NCBI GenBank assembly: GCA_023457435.1
Contig: JAEWLS010000030.1
Coordinates: 177,628-241,627 of the forward strand
Source: Pseudomonadota bacterium
GTDB taxonomy: Bacteria; Pseudomonadota; Alphaproteobacteria; Rhizobiales; Rhizobiaceae
Direction: 5' to 3'
Length of the DNA: 64,000 nt
Part shown: positions 9,164 to 18,058 of the stretch, piece after piece
Layout of the letters: every line of letters begins with the position of its first letter
Position numbering within the stretch: position 1 is the stretch's first letter
Program-made: the position numbers and the translations under genes
Notes under the pieces: model-generated
What the model was told of the DNA's origin: nothing
The model's input: the letters and a program-made list of their open reading frames with translations, nothing else
Databases searched by the model: none

Positions 9164-10378
9164 ATGGACTTCGAAGCCTTTTTCGCCACGAAGCTCGACG
9201 GCCTGCATCAGGAAGGCCGCTACCGCATCTTCGCAGAACTGGAACGCCGCAACGGGTCCTTCCCGTCGGCCAGGCGCCATATCGGCGGCAGCGTCTCGGA
9301 CGTTACCGTCTGGTGCTCTAACGATTATCTCGGCATGGGCCAGAACGAGAAGGTTCTGGCCGCCATGCACGCGGCGCTCGACGAATGCGGCGCCGGGGCG
9401 GGTGGCACCCGCAACATTTCCGGCACCAATCATCATCACGTCGTGCTCGAGCGCGAGCTCGCCGACCTGCACGGCAAGGAAGCCGCGCTCATCTTCACGT
9501 CCGGCTACGTGTCCAACTGGGCGACGCTCTCGACGCTCGGTGCCAACATTCCGGGCGTCGTCATCTTCTCGGACGCCGGCAACCACGCCTCGATGATCGA
9601 GGGCGTCCGCCACGCGCGTTGCGAGAAGCGCATCTGGAAGCATAACGACGTCAGGGATCTCGATCGTCAGCTGTCCGAGTTTCCGGCTTCGACGCCCAAG
9701 ATCGTCGCCTTCGAGAGCGTCTACTCGATGGACGGCGACATCGCGCCGATCGCCGAGATCCTGGCCGTTGCCGAAAAGCACGGAGCCATGACGTATCTGG
9801 ACGAGGTCCACGCGGTGGGGATGTACGGCCCGCGCGGCGGCGGCATCGCCGAGCGCGAAGGGCTGATGGACCGCATCGACATCATCGAAGGCACGCTGGG
9901 CAAGGCGTTCGGAGTCATCGGCGGATACATTACGGGCTCTGGAAAGCTCGTCGACTTCATCCGCTCCTTCGCCAGCGGTTTCATATTCACCACGGCGCTG
10001 CCGCCGGCAGTTGCGGCGGGTGCGGTCGCGTCGATCCGCCATTTGAAGACCAGCAACGCCGAGCGTTTCGCCCATCGTCAGCGCGTGGCCCAGGTCCGTG
10101 CCCGGCTCGACGGCATAGGGATTCCCTATATGCCGAACGAGAGCCACATCGTCCCAGTGATGGTCGGCGATGCCACCAAGTGCAAGTGGATCAGCGATAT
10201 CCTGCTCGAAGAGCACGGCATCTACGTCCAGCCGATCAACTACCCGACGGTGCCGCGCAAGACCGAGCGCCTGCGCATCACGCCGACGCCGCTGCATAGC
10301 GAGGCCGATATCGACCGCCTCGTCGGCGCTCTCTCGGGGCTCTGGTCGCAATGCGCGCTCGCCCGCGCCGTAGCCTGA
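9164..10378 (+). CDS. hemA: 5-aminolevulinate synthase (C4 pathway)
   Basis: This PLP enzyme condenses glycine with succinyl-CoA to 5-aminolevulinate, the first step of tetrapyrrole synthesis in alphaproteobacteria. The 404-residue protein starts MDFEAFFATKLD. It has the glycine-rich GAGAGGTRNISGTN segment, YLDEVHAVG, and the PLP lysine in EGTLGKAFG (Lys247). The ATG at 9164 gives the normal family length; an upstream in-frame TTG-type extension lacks similarity. The leader carries two unusual repeat arrays. Confidence 0.97.
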   Translation: MDFEAFFATKLDGLHQEGRYRIFAELERRNGSFPSARRHIGGSVSDVTVWCSNDYLGMGQNEKVLAAMHAALDECGAGAGGTRNISGTNHHHVVLERELADLHGKEAALIFTSGYVSNWATLSTLGANIPGVVIFSDAGNHASMIEGVRHARCEKRIWKHNDVRDLDRQLSEFPASTPKIVAFESVYSMDGDIAPIAEILAVAEKHGAMTYLDEVHAVGMYGPRGGGIAEREGLMDRIDIIEGTLGKAFGVIGGYITGSGKLVDFIRSFASGFIFTTALPPAVAAGAVASIRHLKTSNAERFAHRQRVAQVRARLDGIGIPYMPNESHIVPVMVGDATKCKWISDILLEEHGIYVQPINYPTVPRKTERLRITPTPLHSEADIDRLVGALSGLWSQCALARAVA

Positions 10379-10415
10379 CGCTGGAACCAAAGCGGCGCCG
10401 CGGCATTAGGGCCGC

Positions 10416-10793
10416 ATGCGCCGCAGATATGAGAGCTTTCGCAGTGTCGACAACGCGCCGCGCGTGGATGGCGCGGTGGTGTTCGGCTTCATCGCCGTCT
10501 TGGCGCTGACCGTTTGCGCCTTCGCGACGGTTCAGGCCTATCCGACGCCGGGTGCCGAGGCGAGGGCCTACTCCATCCCGGATCTGATCGCCGCGCAGAA
10601 AGCTGCGACTGCGCCGGATCGGGTGGTGACCTCGTCTATCGCGCCTACGGTCGCCGCTGCTCCGATGACCGAAGCGCCCAAGACTTCGAACGCCTGCAAT
10701 CTCGATGCGTGCGGCAAGGCTTTCCGCTCTTTCGATCCGCGCGACTGCACCTTCCAGCCATTCGAGGGTCCGCGCCGGCTTTGCACCCGGTGA
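10416..10793 (+). CDS. Small membrane-anchored BA14K-like protein
   Basis: A 125-residue protein with one hydrophobic segment at about 20-41, then an Ala/Thr/Pro-rich linker. Its C-terminal cysteine-bearing motif reads CGKAFRSFDPRDCTFQPFEG and ends with a final cysteine. That tail resembles the BA14K family of small rhizobial and Brucella surface proteins, whose lectin-like or immunogenic role is poorly defined. It is probably anchored in the inner membrane with the tail in the periplasm. The family call rests on the tail motif only. Confidence 0.65.
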   Translation: MRRRYESFRSVDNAPRVDGAVVFGFIAVLALTVCAFATVQAYPTPGAEARAYSIPDLIAAQKAATAPDRVVTSSIAPTVAAAPMTEAPKTSNACNLDACGKAFRSFDPRDCTFQPFEGPRRLCTR

Positions 10794-10906
10794 GCCTTTG
10801 TGTTTCGCAGCGTAGCCAAACGTGTACGCATGCGCCGGCCCGTGCCCATCCTCTGACAGATTTCGCCAGTAGCCCCGCCTGATCCAAGGTCAGAGGGAAC
10901 CTCAAA

Positions 10907-11269
10907 ATGATGAAGAACGTGACGAAGGCTGCGGCTTTCGCCCTGTCGCTTGCCGTAGTTTCGACCGGCATGGCGACCACCGCCGCGCACGCTCAATGCG
11001 GCGGCGCGTCGTGGTATTCGTTGCCGCGAAACAAGACTGCCAACGGCGAGCGCATGAACCCGTCCGCCATGACTGCCGCGCACCGGAGCCTGCCTTTCGG
11101 CACCAAGGTGCGTGTGACCAACCAGCGCAACGGCAAGGCCGTGGTCGTGCGCATCAATGATCGCGGGCCGTTCATCAAGGGACGCGTGCTGGATCTTTCC
11201 AAGGGCGCGGCGGCTGCCCTCGGCTTCGTGAGCTCCGGCCACACCAAGATCTGCATGGAAAAGCGCTAG
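10907..11269 (+). CDS. RlpA-like double-psi beta-barrel protein
   Basis: A 120-residue exported protein: the signal peptide is at about 1-29 (ending AAHAQ), then a single RlpA-type domain. It starts GGASWYSLPRNKTANGERM and carries VRINDRGPF, the segment with the catalytic-type aspartate in RlpA lytic transglycosylases and related folds. There is no SPOR domain and no lipobox, so it is a free periplasmic or secreted version. It probably acts on peptidoglycan. It converges on the ATP-grasp gene, overlapping its end by 4 bp. Confidence 0.85.
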   Translation: MMKNVTKAAAFALSLAVVSTGMATTAAHAQCGGASWYSLPRNKTANGERMNPSAMTAAHRSLPFGTKVRVTNQRNGKAVVVRINDRGPFIKGRVLDLSKGAAAALGFVSSGHTKICMEKR

Positions 11270-12291
11270 CTGCGCAGTCGCGCGGCTGCTGCGCAAGCCA
11301 TGGCGTCCGCGAGCGACATCGCCCACTTTCCGCGACAATAGGCGCGGAAGTCGAAGCATGGCAGGCCGGGGCATACCTCGAACTCGATGAGGTGAACCCG
11401 GCCGCCCTCCTCGATGCGCAGATCCATCGAGAACACGTCCCTGACGCCAACTCCCGCCATCAGCCTGTCCGCGATCGAACGGACGGTCTCGGCGTCTGCG
11501 GCCGGCACTTCTGCCAGCATTGGCGCAGCCTGTGCGGCGACGGCGGTCTCTCCGTACAGCGCCATCGAGTCCGCCATGGCTTGGAAGTCGCCGCCGGAAT
11601 CGACGAATCGGACGTCGAGCGGTTGCGTCCCGCCGCCGGCTTCGGCGTCGAGGTAACTGGCGCGCGCGTTGCGGCCCGGCACGTATGCCTGGACGATCGC
11701 ATCGTCGCGGTAGCGCTCGAAGATGCGCCGGCTGAGCGCCAGCGCGTCGGCTTCGCTCTGGCAGTGCGAGTCCTCCCAGATCCCGATCTTGGCGCCCAGC
11801 CGGTTGGGTTTGACGAACCATCCGCGCGGCGACCGCGGCGGCGGCGCGATCCAGCGGCCGTTGCGCGCCAGCCCCGCTGTGGGCACCGGCAGGCCGAGCG
11901 CGCCGAGCACCGCTCCGGAGCGGAATTTGTCCTGGCAGAGCGCGAAGGCGCTGTCGTCGCTGCCGACCGTGCGCAGGCCGTGAAGCCGCGCCAGCGCCGG
12001 TGCGGCGCCGCCGCGGAAGTAGGCGATGCCGTCGGTCAGCGTCCACACCAGGCCTGTATGAGGGTCGGCCGCGGCCAAGGCCTTGGCGGCGTCGTCGAGT
12101 TCGACCGCGCGGAACGCCAGTTCCCGGCTCGCGCATGCTTCCGCCAGGGCCGGCAGGTCCGCCTGTATGTCTGTCGATTGCGCAAGGTATGACGAGATCT
12201 CGACAGCCTCGTCTTCGCCGAAACCGTCGCGCCGCAGCCTTTCCCGGCACGCCGCTTCCGGTTCGTGGACGAGCAGGAGTGCGCCGTTCAC
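11266..12291 (-). CDS. ATP-grasp ligase-like protein of unknown substrate
   Basis: The 341-residue protein looks like an ATP-grasp ligase of the D-Ala-D-Ala/RimK-like superfamily. The central region carries GWFVKPNRLGAKIGIW, with the nucleotide-binding lysine. The C-terminal part carries VFSMDLRIEEGG and LIEFEVCPGLPCFDF, matching the Mg-binding acidic strand and glycine region. The substrate cannot be predicted. Its start overlaps the preceding MBL-fold gene by an ATGA (12288-12291), so it is the last gene of the operon that also encodes an SDR and an SMP-30 lactonase. Confidence 0.75.
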   Translation of the reverse strand: MNGALLLVHEPEAACRERLRRDGFGEDEAVEISSYLAQSTDIQADLPALAEACASRELAFRAVELDDAAKALAAADPHTGLVWTLTDGIAYFRGGAAPALARLHGLRTVGSDDSAFALCQDKFRSGAVLGALGLPVPTAGLARNGRWIAPPPRSPRGWFVKPNRLGAKIGIWEDSHCQSEADALALSRRIFERYRDDAIVQAYVPGRNARASYLDAEAGGGTQPLDVRFVDSGGDFQAMADSMALYGETAVAAQAAPMLAEVPAADAETVRSIADRLMAGVGVRDVFSMDLRIEEGGRVHLIEFEVCPGLPCFDFRAYCRGKWAMSLADAMACAAAARLRS

Positions 12292-13028
12292 GCCGGATTC
12301 TCACCCCAGTGCGACAAGACGATGGTCCTGAACCTCTCCCGGTCCATCCCCCCTCCGTGGCCGGGATAGGCGACTGCGAAGTCGAGCTCCAGCAGCCGAG
12401 CGTGAGAGCGCCGCAGTGCCTGCCGGTCCGCGCCCGGAATGTCGTCGTGTATCGCCCCGGAATGCACTGTGTCTCCGCAGAACAGGATGCCGTTCGCCGC
12501 GTCAAAGAGCGCGATGGAGCCGGGCGAGTGTCCGGGCGTATGGATGACCGTCAGCGTGCGGTCCCCCAGATCGATGAAATCGCCGTCCGCAACCGTTTGC
12601 GTGAGCGCGCAGCCGGTCTGAGCGAAGGTCGTCATGTCGATGGCCCCGCCATCGGCCAGAACGTGCCGTCCGTCGAGCCAGGGAACCGCCTGGGTGACAG
12701 CGGGATCTGGACTGGCGTAGACATCCGCCTCCGCGGCATGACCGATACGCGTCTCGGCAAGGTGCAGAGCGCCGATGTGGTCGAAATGGCTGTGTGTCGC
12801 AACTGCGGCGAGCGGCTTCGCCTTCCGGATGTCTTCGAGATCCGTCGCCAGCCCCCAACCCCCGTCGATCAGGACGTCGCGATCGCGTCCCTCGATGAGA
12901 TAAAAGCAACTGCGCTCCGCTTCAGCGATTGCCCTCTCGCCGAGCCGCGTGATCGCCGAACACATGGGCTCGACCACCAAAGCGGCGGCTGCTGGCGCAA
13001 GGAGCGAAGGCCAGGCCCGGACCTTCAC
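12288..13028 (-). CDS. MBL-fold metallo-hydrolase
   Basis: The metallo-beta-lactamase fold is shown by the metal motif THSHFDHIG (HxHxDH), then HTPGHSPG, GDTVHSG and a terminal YPGHGG. The enzyme is a probable dizinc hydrolase of a small ester, lactone or thioester. The chosen start is a GTG at 13028 that overlaps the SMP-30 stop as GTGA. An ATG at 12965 would give a product 21 residues shorter. Neighbours suggest it acts with the sugar dehydrogenase and lactonase, but the substrate is unknown. Length is 246 residues. Confidence 0.83.
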   Translation of the reverse strand: MKVRAWPSLLAPAAAALVVEPMCSAITRLGERAIAEAERSCFYLIEGRDRDVLIDGGWGLATDLEDIRKAKPLAAVATHSHFDHIGALHLAETRIGHAAEADVYASPDPAVTQAVPWLDGRHVLADGGAIDMTTFAQTGCALTQTVADGDFIDLGDRTLTVIHTPGHSPGSIALFDAANGILFCGDTVHSGAIHDDIPGADRQALRRSHARLLELDFAVAYPGHGGGMDRERFRTIVLSHWGENPA

Positions 13029-13906
13029 GGCCGGAACAGCGGCTCGTGCCTGCCCTTGACCGGAACGTCGAGGAGGAACGTCATGCCGCCCTTCGCATCC
13101 TTCGCACGCCCTTCGCTGCTCATGCCTTCCATGGCGGAGGTGACGACGAGCCTGTCCGCGGCCGCGCCAACGAAGGCCGGACACGTCGTCTGGAGTGCGG
13201 GCAGATCGATCGACCGCAGCCGGGTTCCTTCGGGAGAGTAGGCATCGAGGCGAGCCGCGCTCCAGCGCGCGTTCCAGATGACGCCTTCGGCATCGCAGAC
13301 CGAGCCGTCGAGACCGCCCGACTCGCTATGCTGGTCGAGGAAAACTGTCGGCTCCGCCACAGGCATGCCGGTTGCCGTGTCGCACGCGACGCGCCACAGG
13401 CGGTTGATCATAGTGTCGGCGAAGTAGGCTACGTCACCGGCAGGCGAGAAACAGATCGCGTTCGGGATGCGTATCCCGGAGAACAGTCGCGTTAGCGCGC
13501 CGTCGCGGACATGGTAGATTGCGCCTTCGACGGCGCTTGGATCCTTGCCCATCGTGCCGACCCAGAGCGCGCCGGAGGGATGGACGCGGGAATCGTTCGA
13601 GCGCGTTGCCTCGGTTTCCGCCTCGATGGGGTGAAGCAGTGTGAGAGCGCCGCTCACTCGGTCGCGCTGCTCGATGCCTCGTTCGGTCACCAGATATTGT
13701 CTGCCTTGGGCATCGAACGCCACCGCGCTTGCCAGCACCGGCACCTCGTGCATCTGGGTCCGCGCGCCGTCCATGCGACGCGACATGAGCCGCTTGCCGA
13801 TGATGTCGAACCACCAGAGCGTGTCCGCGTCCGGCTCGTAGGCCGGCCCTTCTCCGAGCTCGCAGCGGATATCGCAGAATATCGAGGTCTGCATAGTCTC
13901 GGCCAT
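13025..13906 (-). CDS. SMP-30/gluconolactonase family lactonase
   Basis: A 293-residue six-bladed beta-propeller of the SMP-30/regucalcin family, which hydrolyses sugar lactones with a divalent metal. Visible family elements are CELGEGPAYEPDADTLWWFDI, with the metal-binding glutamate, SNDSRVHPSGALWVGTM and ADTMINRLWR. The start at 13906 is preferred because GGAGGGG precedes it at the right spacing; in-frame starts at 13933 and 13951 would overlap the SDR gene. Placed after an SDR like xylose dehydrogenase, it probably opens the sugar lactone made by that enzyme. Confidence 0.88.
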   Translation of the reverse strand: MAETMQTSIFCDIRCELGEGPAYEPDADTLWWFDIIGKRLMSRRMDGARTQMHEVPVLASAVAFDAQGRQYLVTERGIEQRDRVSGALTLLHPIEAETEATRSNDSRVHPSGALWVGTMGKDPSAVEGAIYHVRDGALTRLFSGIRIPNAICFSPAGDVAYFADTMINRLWRVACDTATGMPVAEPTVFLDQHSESGGLDGSVCDAEGVIWNARWSAARLDAYSPEGTRLRSIDLPALQTTCPAFVGAAADRLVVTSAMEGMSSEGRAKDAKGGMTFLLDVPVKGRHEPLFRP

Positions 13907-13937
13907 GGTCCCCTCCGTCTCGGCCGGGGACATTACC

Positions 13938-14702
13938 TCAAAGGTAACCACCGTCCACGATCATCGTTTGCGCCGTCACTGCGCGTGCCGCATCCGATGC
14001 GAGGAACAGGCAGGGACCGACCATGTCCTCCGGCTGGAGTTCCACCTTCAGGCACTGCCGGTCGACGAAGGCGGCGAGCGACTCTGGCGTCACCCACAGC
14101 TTCTTCTGCCGCTCGGTCTGCACCCAGCCCGGCGCGATCGCGTTGACGCGGATGCCAAACTTGCCGACCGCGCCGGCGAGACCCTTGGTCAGGCCGATGA
14201 TTCCGGCCTTGGCCGCCGCGTAGGCCGGATAGTCGGCGCCGTTGATCATCCAGGCGATGGACGAGAAGTTGACGATGGCACCACGCCCGGCCGCCTTCAT
14301 GCCCGGCAACACCGCCTGCGCGGCGAAAAAGTGCGGCCGCAGGTTGACGTCGTGATTGCTGTCCCAGAATTCGGGGGTAACCGCCTCGAGCGCGTGCCGG
14401 TCGTCGCGAGCGGCATTGTTCACCAGAACGCCGATCGGCCCATGCCTACCGATAGCCTCGTCGACTGCTCCGCGAAGTGCATCGATGTCGCGCAGGTCGG
14501 ACCTCAGGTAGAGCGGCGTGCTGCCGGTCTCCGATTTCAGCCGTTCGAGCAGTGCCCGGCTCTCGCCCTCGGCTATGTCGATGAAAGCAACCTTTGAGCC
14601 TTGGCGAACGAAGCCCTCGACAAGTGCGGCGCCGATGCCGGAACCGCCCCCGGTAACGAGCACCGAGGTGCCGGCGAGGTCGGAATAGACAGGTGTCTTC
14701 AT
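13938..14702 (-). CDS. SDR-family sugar dehydrogenase (XylB-like)
   Basis: A 254-residue short-chain dehydrogenase: the NAD(P) motif is TGGGSGIG, followed by LVNNAARDDRH, a catalytic serine in NFSSIAW, and a Tyr-x-x-x-Lys motif (YAAAK). The segments DDRHALEAVTPEFWD, VNLRPHFFAAQAV and VPGMK-like patterns resemble Caulobacter D-xylose 1-dehydrogenase. The adjacent SMP-30 lactonase fits oxidation of an aldose to its lactone and then to the acid. The exact sugar is inferred, not shown. The gene follows the GGDEF/EAL gene by 17 bp on the same strand. Confidence 0.88.
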   Translation of the reverse strand: MKTPVYSDLAGTSVLVTGGGSGIGAALVEGFVRQGSKVAFIDIAEGESRALLERLKSETGSTPLYLRSDLRDIDALRGAVDEAIGRHGPIGVLVNNAARDDRHALEAVTPEFWDSNHDVNLRPHFFAAQAVLPGMKAAGRGAIVNFSSIAWMINGADYPAYAAAKAGIIGLTKGLAGAVGKFGIRVNAIAPGWVQTERQKKLWVTPESLAAFVDRQCLKVELQPEDMVGPCLFLASDAARAVTAQTMIVDGGYL

Positions 14703-14719
14703 GATGTCGGCAGGCTCGT

Positions 14720-16069
14720 TCAGGCTGTGCGCACGCGCGCCGCGCCGCGCAGGCTCTCGCGCAGATAGCCGAGCGTGTTCTCGGCGTTCTCGGGCCGGCC
14801 GAACAGGTAACCCTGCCCGCCGCCGCAGCCGAACTGGACAAGGCGGTCCGCCTGTCCTTCGTCCTCGATGCCCTCGGCCACCACGTCCATGCCGAGCCCT
14901 TCGCACATGCCGAGAATGGCGCGGATGATGTGTTCGGACGGCTTGTTCTCGTTGATCGACGAGACGAAGGCACGATCGATCTTCAGCTTGTCGAACTTGA
15001 ATTCGCGCAGGCGCCCAAGCGACGACTGCCCAGTGCCGAAGTCGTCGAGCGAGACGCGAATGCCGACGCGGCGCAGGTCCTCGACGATCTTCTCGGCCGA
15101 CGCGGGGTCGGTCATCAGGCCTGTTTCGGTGATCTCGATTTCGAGCCGCCGCGGGTCGAAGCCGGTGCGGTTGAGGATCGACAGAATCTGCAGTCCGGTA
15201 TTCTGGTCGACGAGCTGGGAGGGCGACAGGTTGAACGACAGGAACATATCCTGAGGCCAGCCGCGAGCCGCCTCGGTCGCCTTGCGCAGCACAAGCTGGG
15301 CGAGGGGCCCGATGATGCCCCGCTCCTCGGCGATGGGTATAAAGGTCGCCGGCGACACATTTCCCAGATCGCGGTCGTGCCAGCGCGCCAGCGCTTCGAA
15401 GCCGATGGTGCGACGTGTCTTGAGGTCGACGATAGGCTGGAAATGCGGCTCGACCTCTCCTGCGGAGACCGCGCGGCGCAGAGCCTGCTCGATGCGCGTG
15501 ACTCGCTTTGCGGCCTCTTCCATTTCCCGCGTGTAGACGACGACGCCGCCTCGGCCACTGCGCTTGGCGTGATAGAGCGCTGTCTCGGCCTTGTTGACGA
15601 GAACCTCGGTGGTTTCGTCGCCTGAGTAGAACAGCGAGCAGCCGACCGACGCAGAAAGCCGCGCGGTTCGCTCTCCAACGTCATATGGCGCTGATAGGAT
15701 TTCGATCAGCATGTGCGCCTTGCGCGCCGCTGTCTCCTCGGAAAAGACCATGGGGTACAGCACCGCAAACTCATCGGCACCGAAACGTGCGACGACGGCG
15801 TTGCCGTCCATGGCGGCGGACAGGCGTAGCGCGACCTGCTGAAGGATGAAGTCGCCGGCCTTGCGGCCAAAGAGGTCGTTTATCGGCTTGAAGCCATCGA
15901 GATCGAGCAGGCAAACCGCAAATGGCGCCGGATCGTCTGCGCGTTCGCGGATGAGGCGGTCGACCTTGTTGAAGAAACGGCGGCTGTTTCCAAGCCCGGT
16001 CAGCGGATCGGTCAATGCCAGATCCGTTGCCTCCCGAGCGTTTCCTCCAGTCGTGGCAGAGCCGTTCAT
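14720..16069 (-). CDS. GGDEF-EAL cyclic-di-GMP protein with altered GADEF motif
   Basis: A 449-residue soluble protein without membrane segments or a recognisable N-terminal sensor. The GGDEF-type domain occupies about residues 18-185. It keeps LLDLDGFK but carries GADEF at 97-101 instead of GGDEF. The EAL domain occupies about 190-440 and looks intact: EAL at 225-227 in FEALARW, ITETGL, DDFGTGQSSLGRL and AEGIE. The likely net activity is c-di-GMP phosphodiesterase, with the first domain degenerate or regulatory. Confidence 0.92.
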   Translation of the reverse strand: MNGSATTGGNAREATDLALTDPLTGLGNSRRFFNKVDRLIRERADDPAPFAVCLLDLDGFKPINDLFGRKAGDFILQQVALRLSAAMDGNAVVARFGADEFAVLYPMVFSEETAARKAHMLIEILSAPYDVGERTARLSASVGCSLFYSGDETTEVLVNKAETALYHAKRSGRGGVVVYTREMEEAAKRVTRIEQALRRAVSAGEVEPHFQPIVDLKTRRTIGFEALARWHDRDLGNVSPATFIPIAEERGIIGPLAQLVLRKATEAARGWPQDMFLSFNLSPSQLVDQNTGLQILSILNRTGFDPRRLEIEITETGLMTDPASAEKIVEDLRRVGIRVSLDDFGTGQSSLGRLREFKFDKLKIDRAFVSSINENKPSEHIIRAILGMCEGLGMDVVAEGIEDEGQADRLVQFGCGGGQGYLFGRPENAENTLGYLRESLRGAARVRTA

Positions 16070-16176
16070 CGGCTTCCTCGCCCGATCACGTCGTTGTTAT
16101 TTGCCGCAAAATCGCAGGCAAACCTTTAGGAAGCGTATCCTTACCGAAGATGCCGCCGCGGCATGGCGTGATCGCG

Positions 16177-17937
16177 CTATTCGCGCAAAGTGAACAGCTG
16201 GAGCGGCGCACTCGGGTCTCCGGCGCGCGCCAGCCATTCCGGGATGCGCCCGCCCCGAAGATCGGCGAGCAGCCCGCGGGGCGCGCGCTCCGCGATCACG
16301 CGGCTTTCGTCGTTGCCCGGGCAGTATGCTAGCAGCCGCGCGCCATATCGCGCCATGATCTGCCGCGCATCGGCCGCGTCAGCGGTGAAGGTATCTATCG
16401 CGGCCAGATTGCCTTCGACGTTGCGGTGGTAGGGTCCGGCAAGGGTCCGGTGCGGCGTGTAGGCGAGGATTGCCGGTCCCAGGTTGGAGATCGCCACGAC
16501 TGTCGTCGCGGGAAGCGCCGCGAGGTCCGCGAATTCGGCTTCCGCATGGCAGGCAGACTGCGCGAGGGCAGGTCCTGCCAGCTGCTGCCCCGGACCCAGG
16601 GAGATAGCGCCTTGCACGGCCAGGCCCCAGGCAACATTGATGGACGCGATCCACGCTGCGGCCATTGCCAGGCCGGGCGCCAGCCCGCCGGCGCTTGCCC
16701 TTTCGCGCAGCTGAGCGACCCACACCGACAGCGGCACGGCGGCCAGCGCCAGTGCGAACATCGCCCCACGCAGCTGCCAGCATGAAACCGCGATCGCAAC
16801 GGGAAGCATCGCGGCAACGATCCACGTGGCAGGGCCGCTCCGTCGCTTCCCGATCCCCACCGCGAGCGCCGCGAGCGCAATCAGCGGGGTAACGTAGTGT
16901 AGCCCTGCCTCAGCCGGATGAGTGCGCCACAATACCCACACCGGCTGCGCCTCGATGATCCAGTCCAGCCAGAAGTCCCGCAGCCGCGCATCCATCCCCC
17001 CATAGGGATCGCCGAGGCATTGCGGCATCGCCGCCACGGCATAGGCGACGCAGATCGCACCGAGCAGGGCGATACCGGCGATGCGCATGCGGGGGCTCTG
17101 GGTGCTCCACGTCGCGGCTGCGGCGAGCCCGAGCCCGGCGATGATCGCGAGACCCGCTTGTCTGCCGGAGTACGCGTCGCAGGCGACTTCCGTCCAATCG
17201 CCAGGCGCAATCGTCGCCACGAGCGCGGCAGCGCCGGCGCCTGCAAAGCCGAGCCCGAAGCCGATGGCGCGCGGCGTCTCCACTGCGCCGACGAGCGCCA
17301 GCCGCAGCGCAACCGCTGCGCCGGCGGTAGCGACCAGTGGCAAAGTCTCCATGCCGACGGCCAGCGACAGCGCCGCCGCCGCGCCCGCTGCCAGCCCCGC
17401 TCTTATGCTGTTCGCGACCAGGCCCGCGACCAGCACCAGCATCAGAACCACCTGCAGATTGTGATGGTCGAGTGCGCCGGACGCGAAAATGCCCATGAAA
17501 TGAAAGGCTGTGAGTCCGATGATAGCGGCCGGCAGCCGGGCCGCATCGCCTCCCGCATGTCTCGCAATGCCGACCAGAAGCAGCAGCGCGGCGAACAGCA
17601 GGGACACCGGCCATATCGTCACCGCCGCCGTCTCGCCGAACAGCTTCACGAGCATGGCGATCGGCGCGTCCACCAGGCGCGACCAGTGCATGAGGAAGCC
17701 GCCATCCGGGCCCATGCGGTATTGGAGGAGGTCGAACCAGCGCTGGCCGCCGAGCAGGTCGCGAACCTCGACCAGCCGCATCACGCTGTCGTTGTCGACG
17801 CCGGGTTGCGTCAACTTGGGAAAGCCGGACGCCGCATCGAGCGCCACCACCGTCGCTGCTGCCGCCGCAGCGTGACCGGCGTCCACCCAGGCCGCGCCAG
17901 GCCGGGGTGTCGCGGCATAGCTCAACGTCGTCGTCAT
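16177..17937 (-). CDS. Polytopic membrane protein, GT-C glycosyltransferase-like
   Basis: The 586-residue protein has many hydrophobic helices (roughly ten or more) through most of its length and ends in a short soluble domain. After the first helix there is an acidic loop with PGVDNDSVMRLVEVRDLL and, a little later, HWSRLVDAP. An acidic first loop and this topology are typical of GT-C lipid-linked sugar transferases, so this is a candidate for envelope glycan transfer. No specific family was recognised with certainty. It is divergent from gshB. Confidence 0.6.
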   Translation of the reverse strand: MTTTLSYAATPRPGAAWVDAGHAAAAAATVVALDAASGFPKLTQPGVDNDSVMRLVEVRDLLGGQRWFDLLQYRMGPDGGFLMHWSRLVDAPIAMLVKLFGETAAVTIWPVSLLFAALLLLVGIARHAGGDAARLPAAIIGLTAFHFMGIFASGALDHHNLQVVLMLVLVAGLVANSIRAGLAAGAAAALSLAVGMETLPLVATAGAAVALRLALVGAVETPRAIGFGLGFAGAGAAALVATIAPGDWTEVACDAYSGRQAGLAIIAGLGLAAAATWSTQSPRMRIAGIALLGAICVAYAVAAMPQCLGDPYGGMDARLRDFWLDWIIEAQPVWVLWRTHPAEAGLHYVTPLIALAALAVGIGKRRSGPATWIVAAMLPVAIAVSCWQLRGAMFALALAAVPLSVWVAQLRERASAGGLAPGLAMAAAWIASINVAWGLAVQGAISLGPGQQLAGPALAQSACHAEAEFADLAALPATTVVAISNLGPAILAYTPHRTLAGPYHRNVEGNLAAIDTFTADAADARQIMARYGARLLAYCPGNDESRVIAERAPRGLLADLRGGRIPEWLARAGDPSAPLQLFTLRE

Positions 17938-18058
17938 GCCGGCAACTCTCGCACGGCCGCCGTTAGCATTCCGTGTATCGCTGGATCAGCCGAAGCCGCT
18001 CGACCGCGCCGTCCCGGCGCTGTATCTCCTCGCCGTCGCCGCGCCAAAGGAGCCTGAC

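Noticed and set aside
16100..16122. TTTGCC...GGCAAA inverted repeat before the GGDEF/EAL gene.
   Set aside because: Only six bases per arm; too weak to report as a site.
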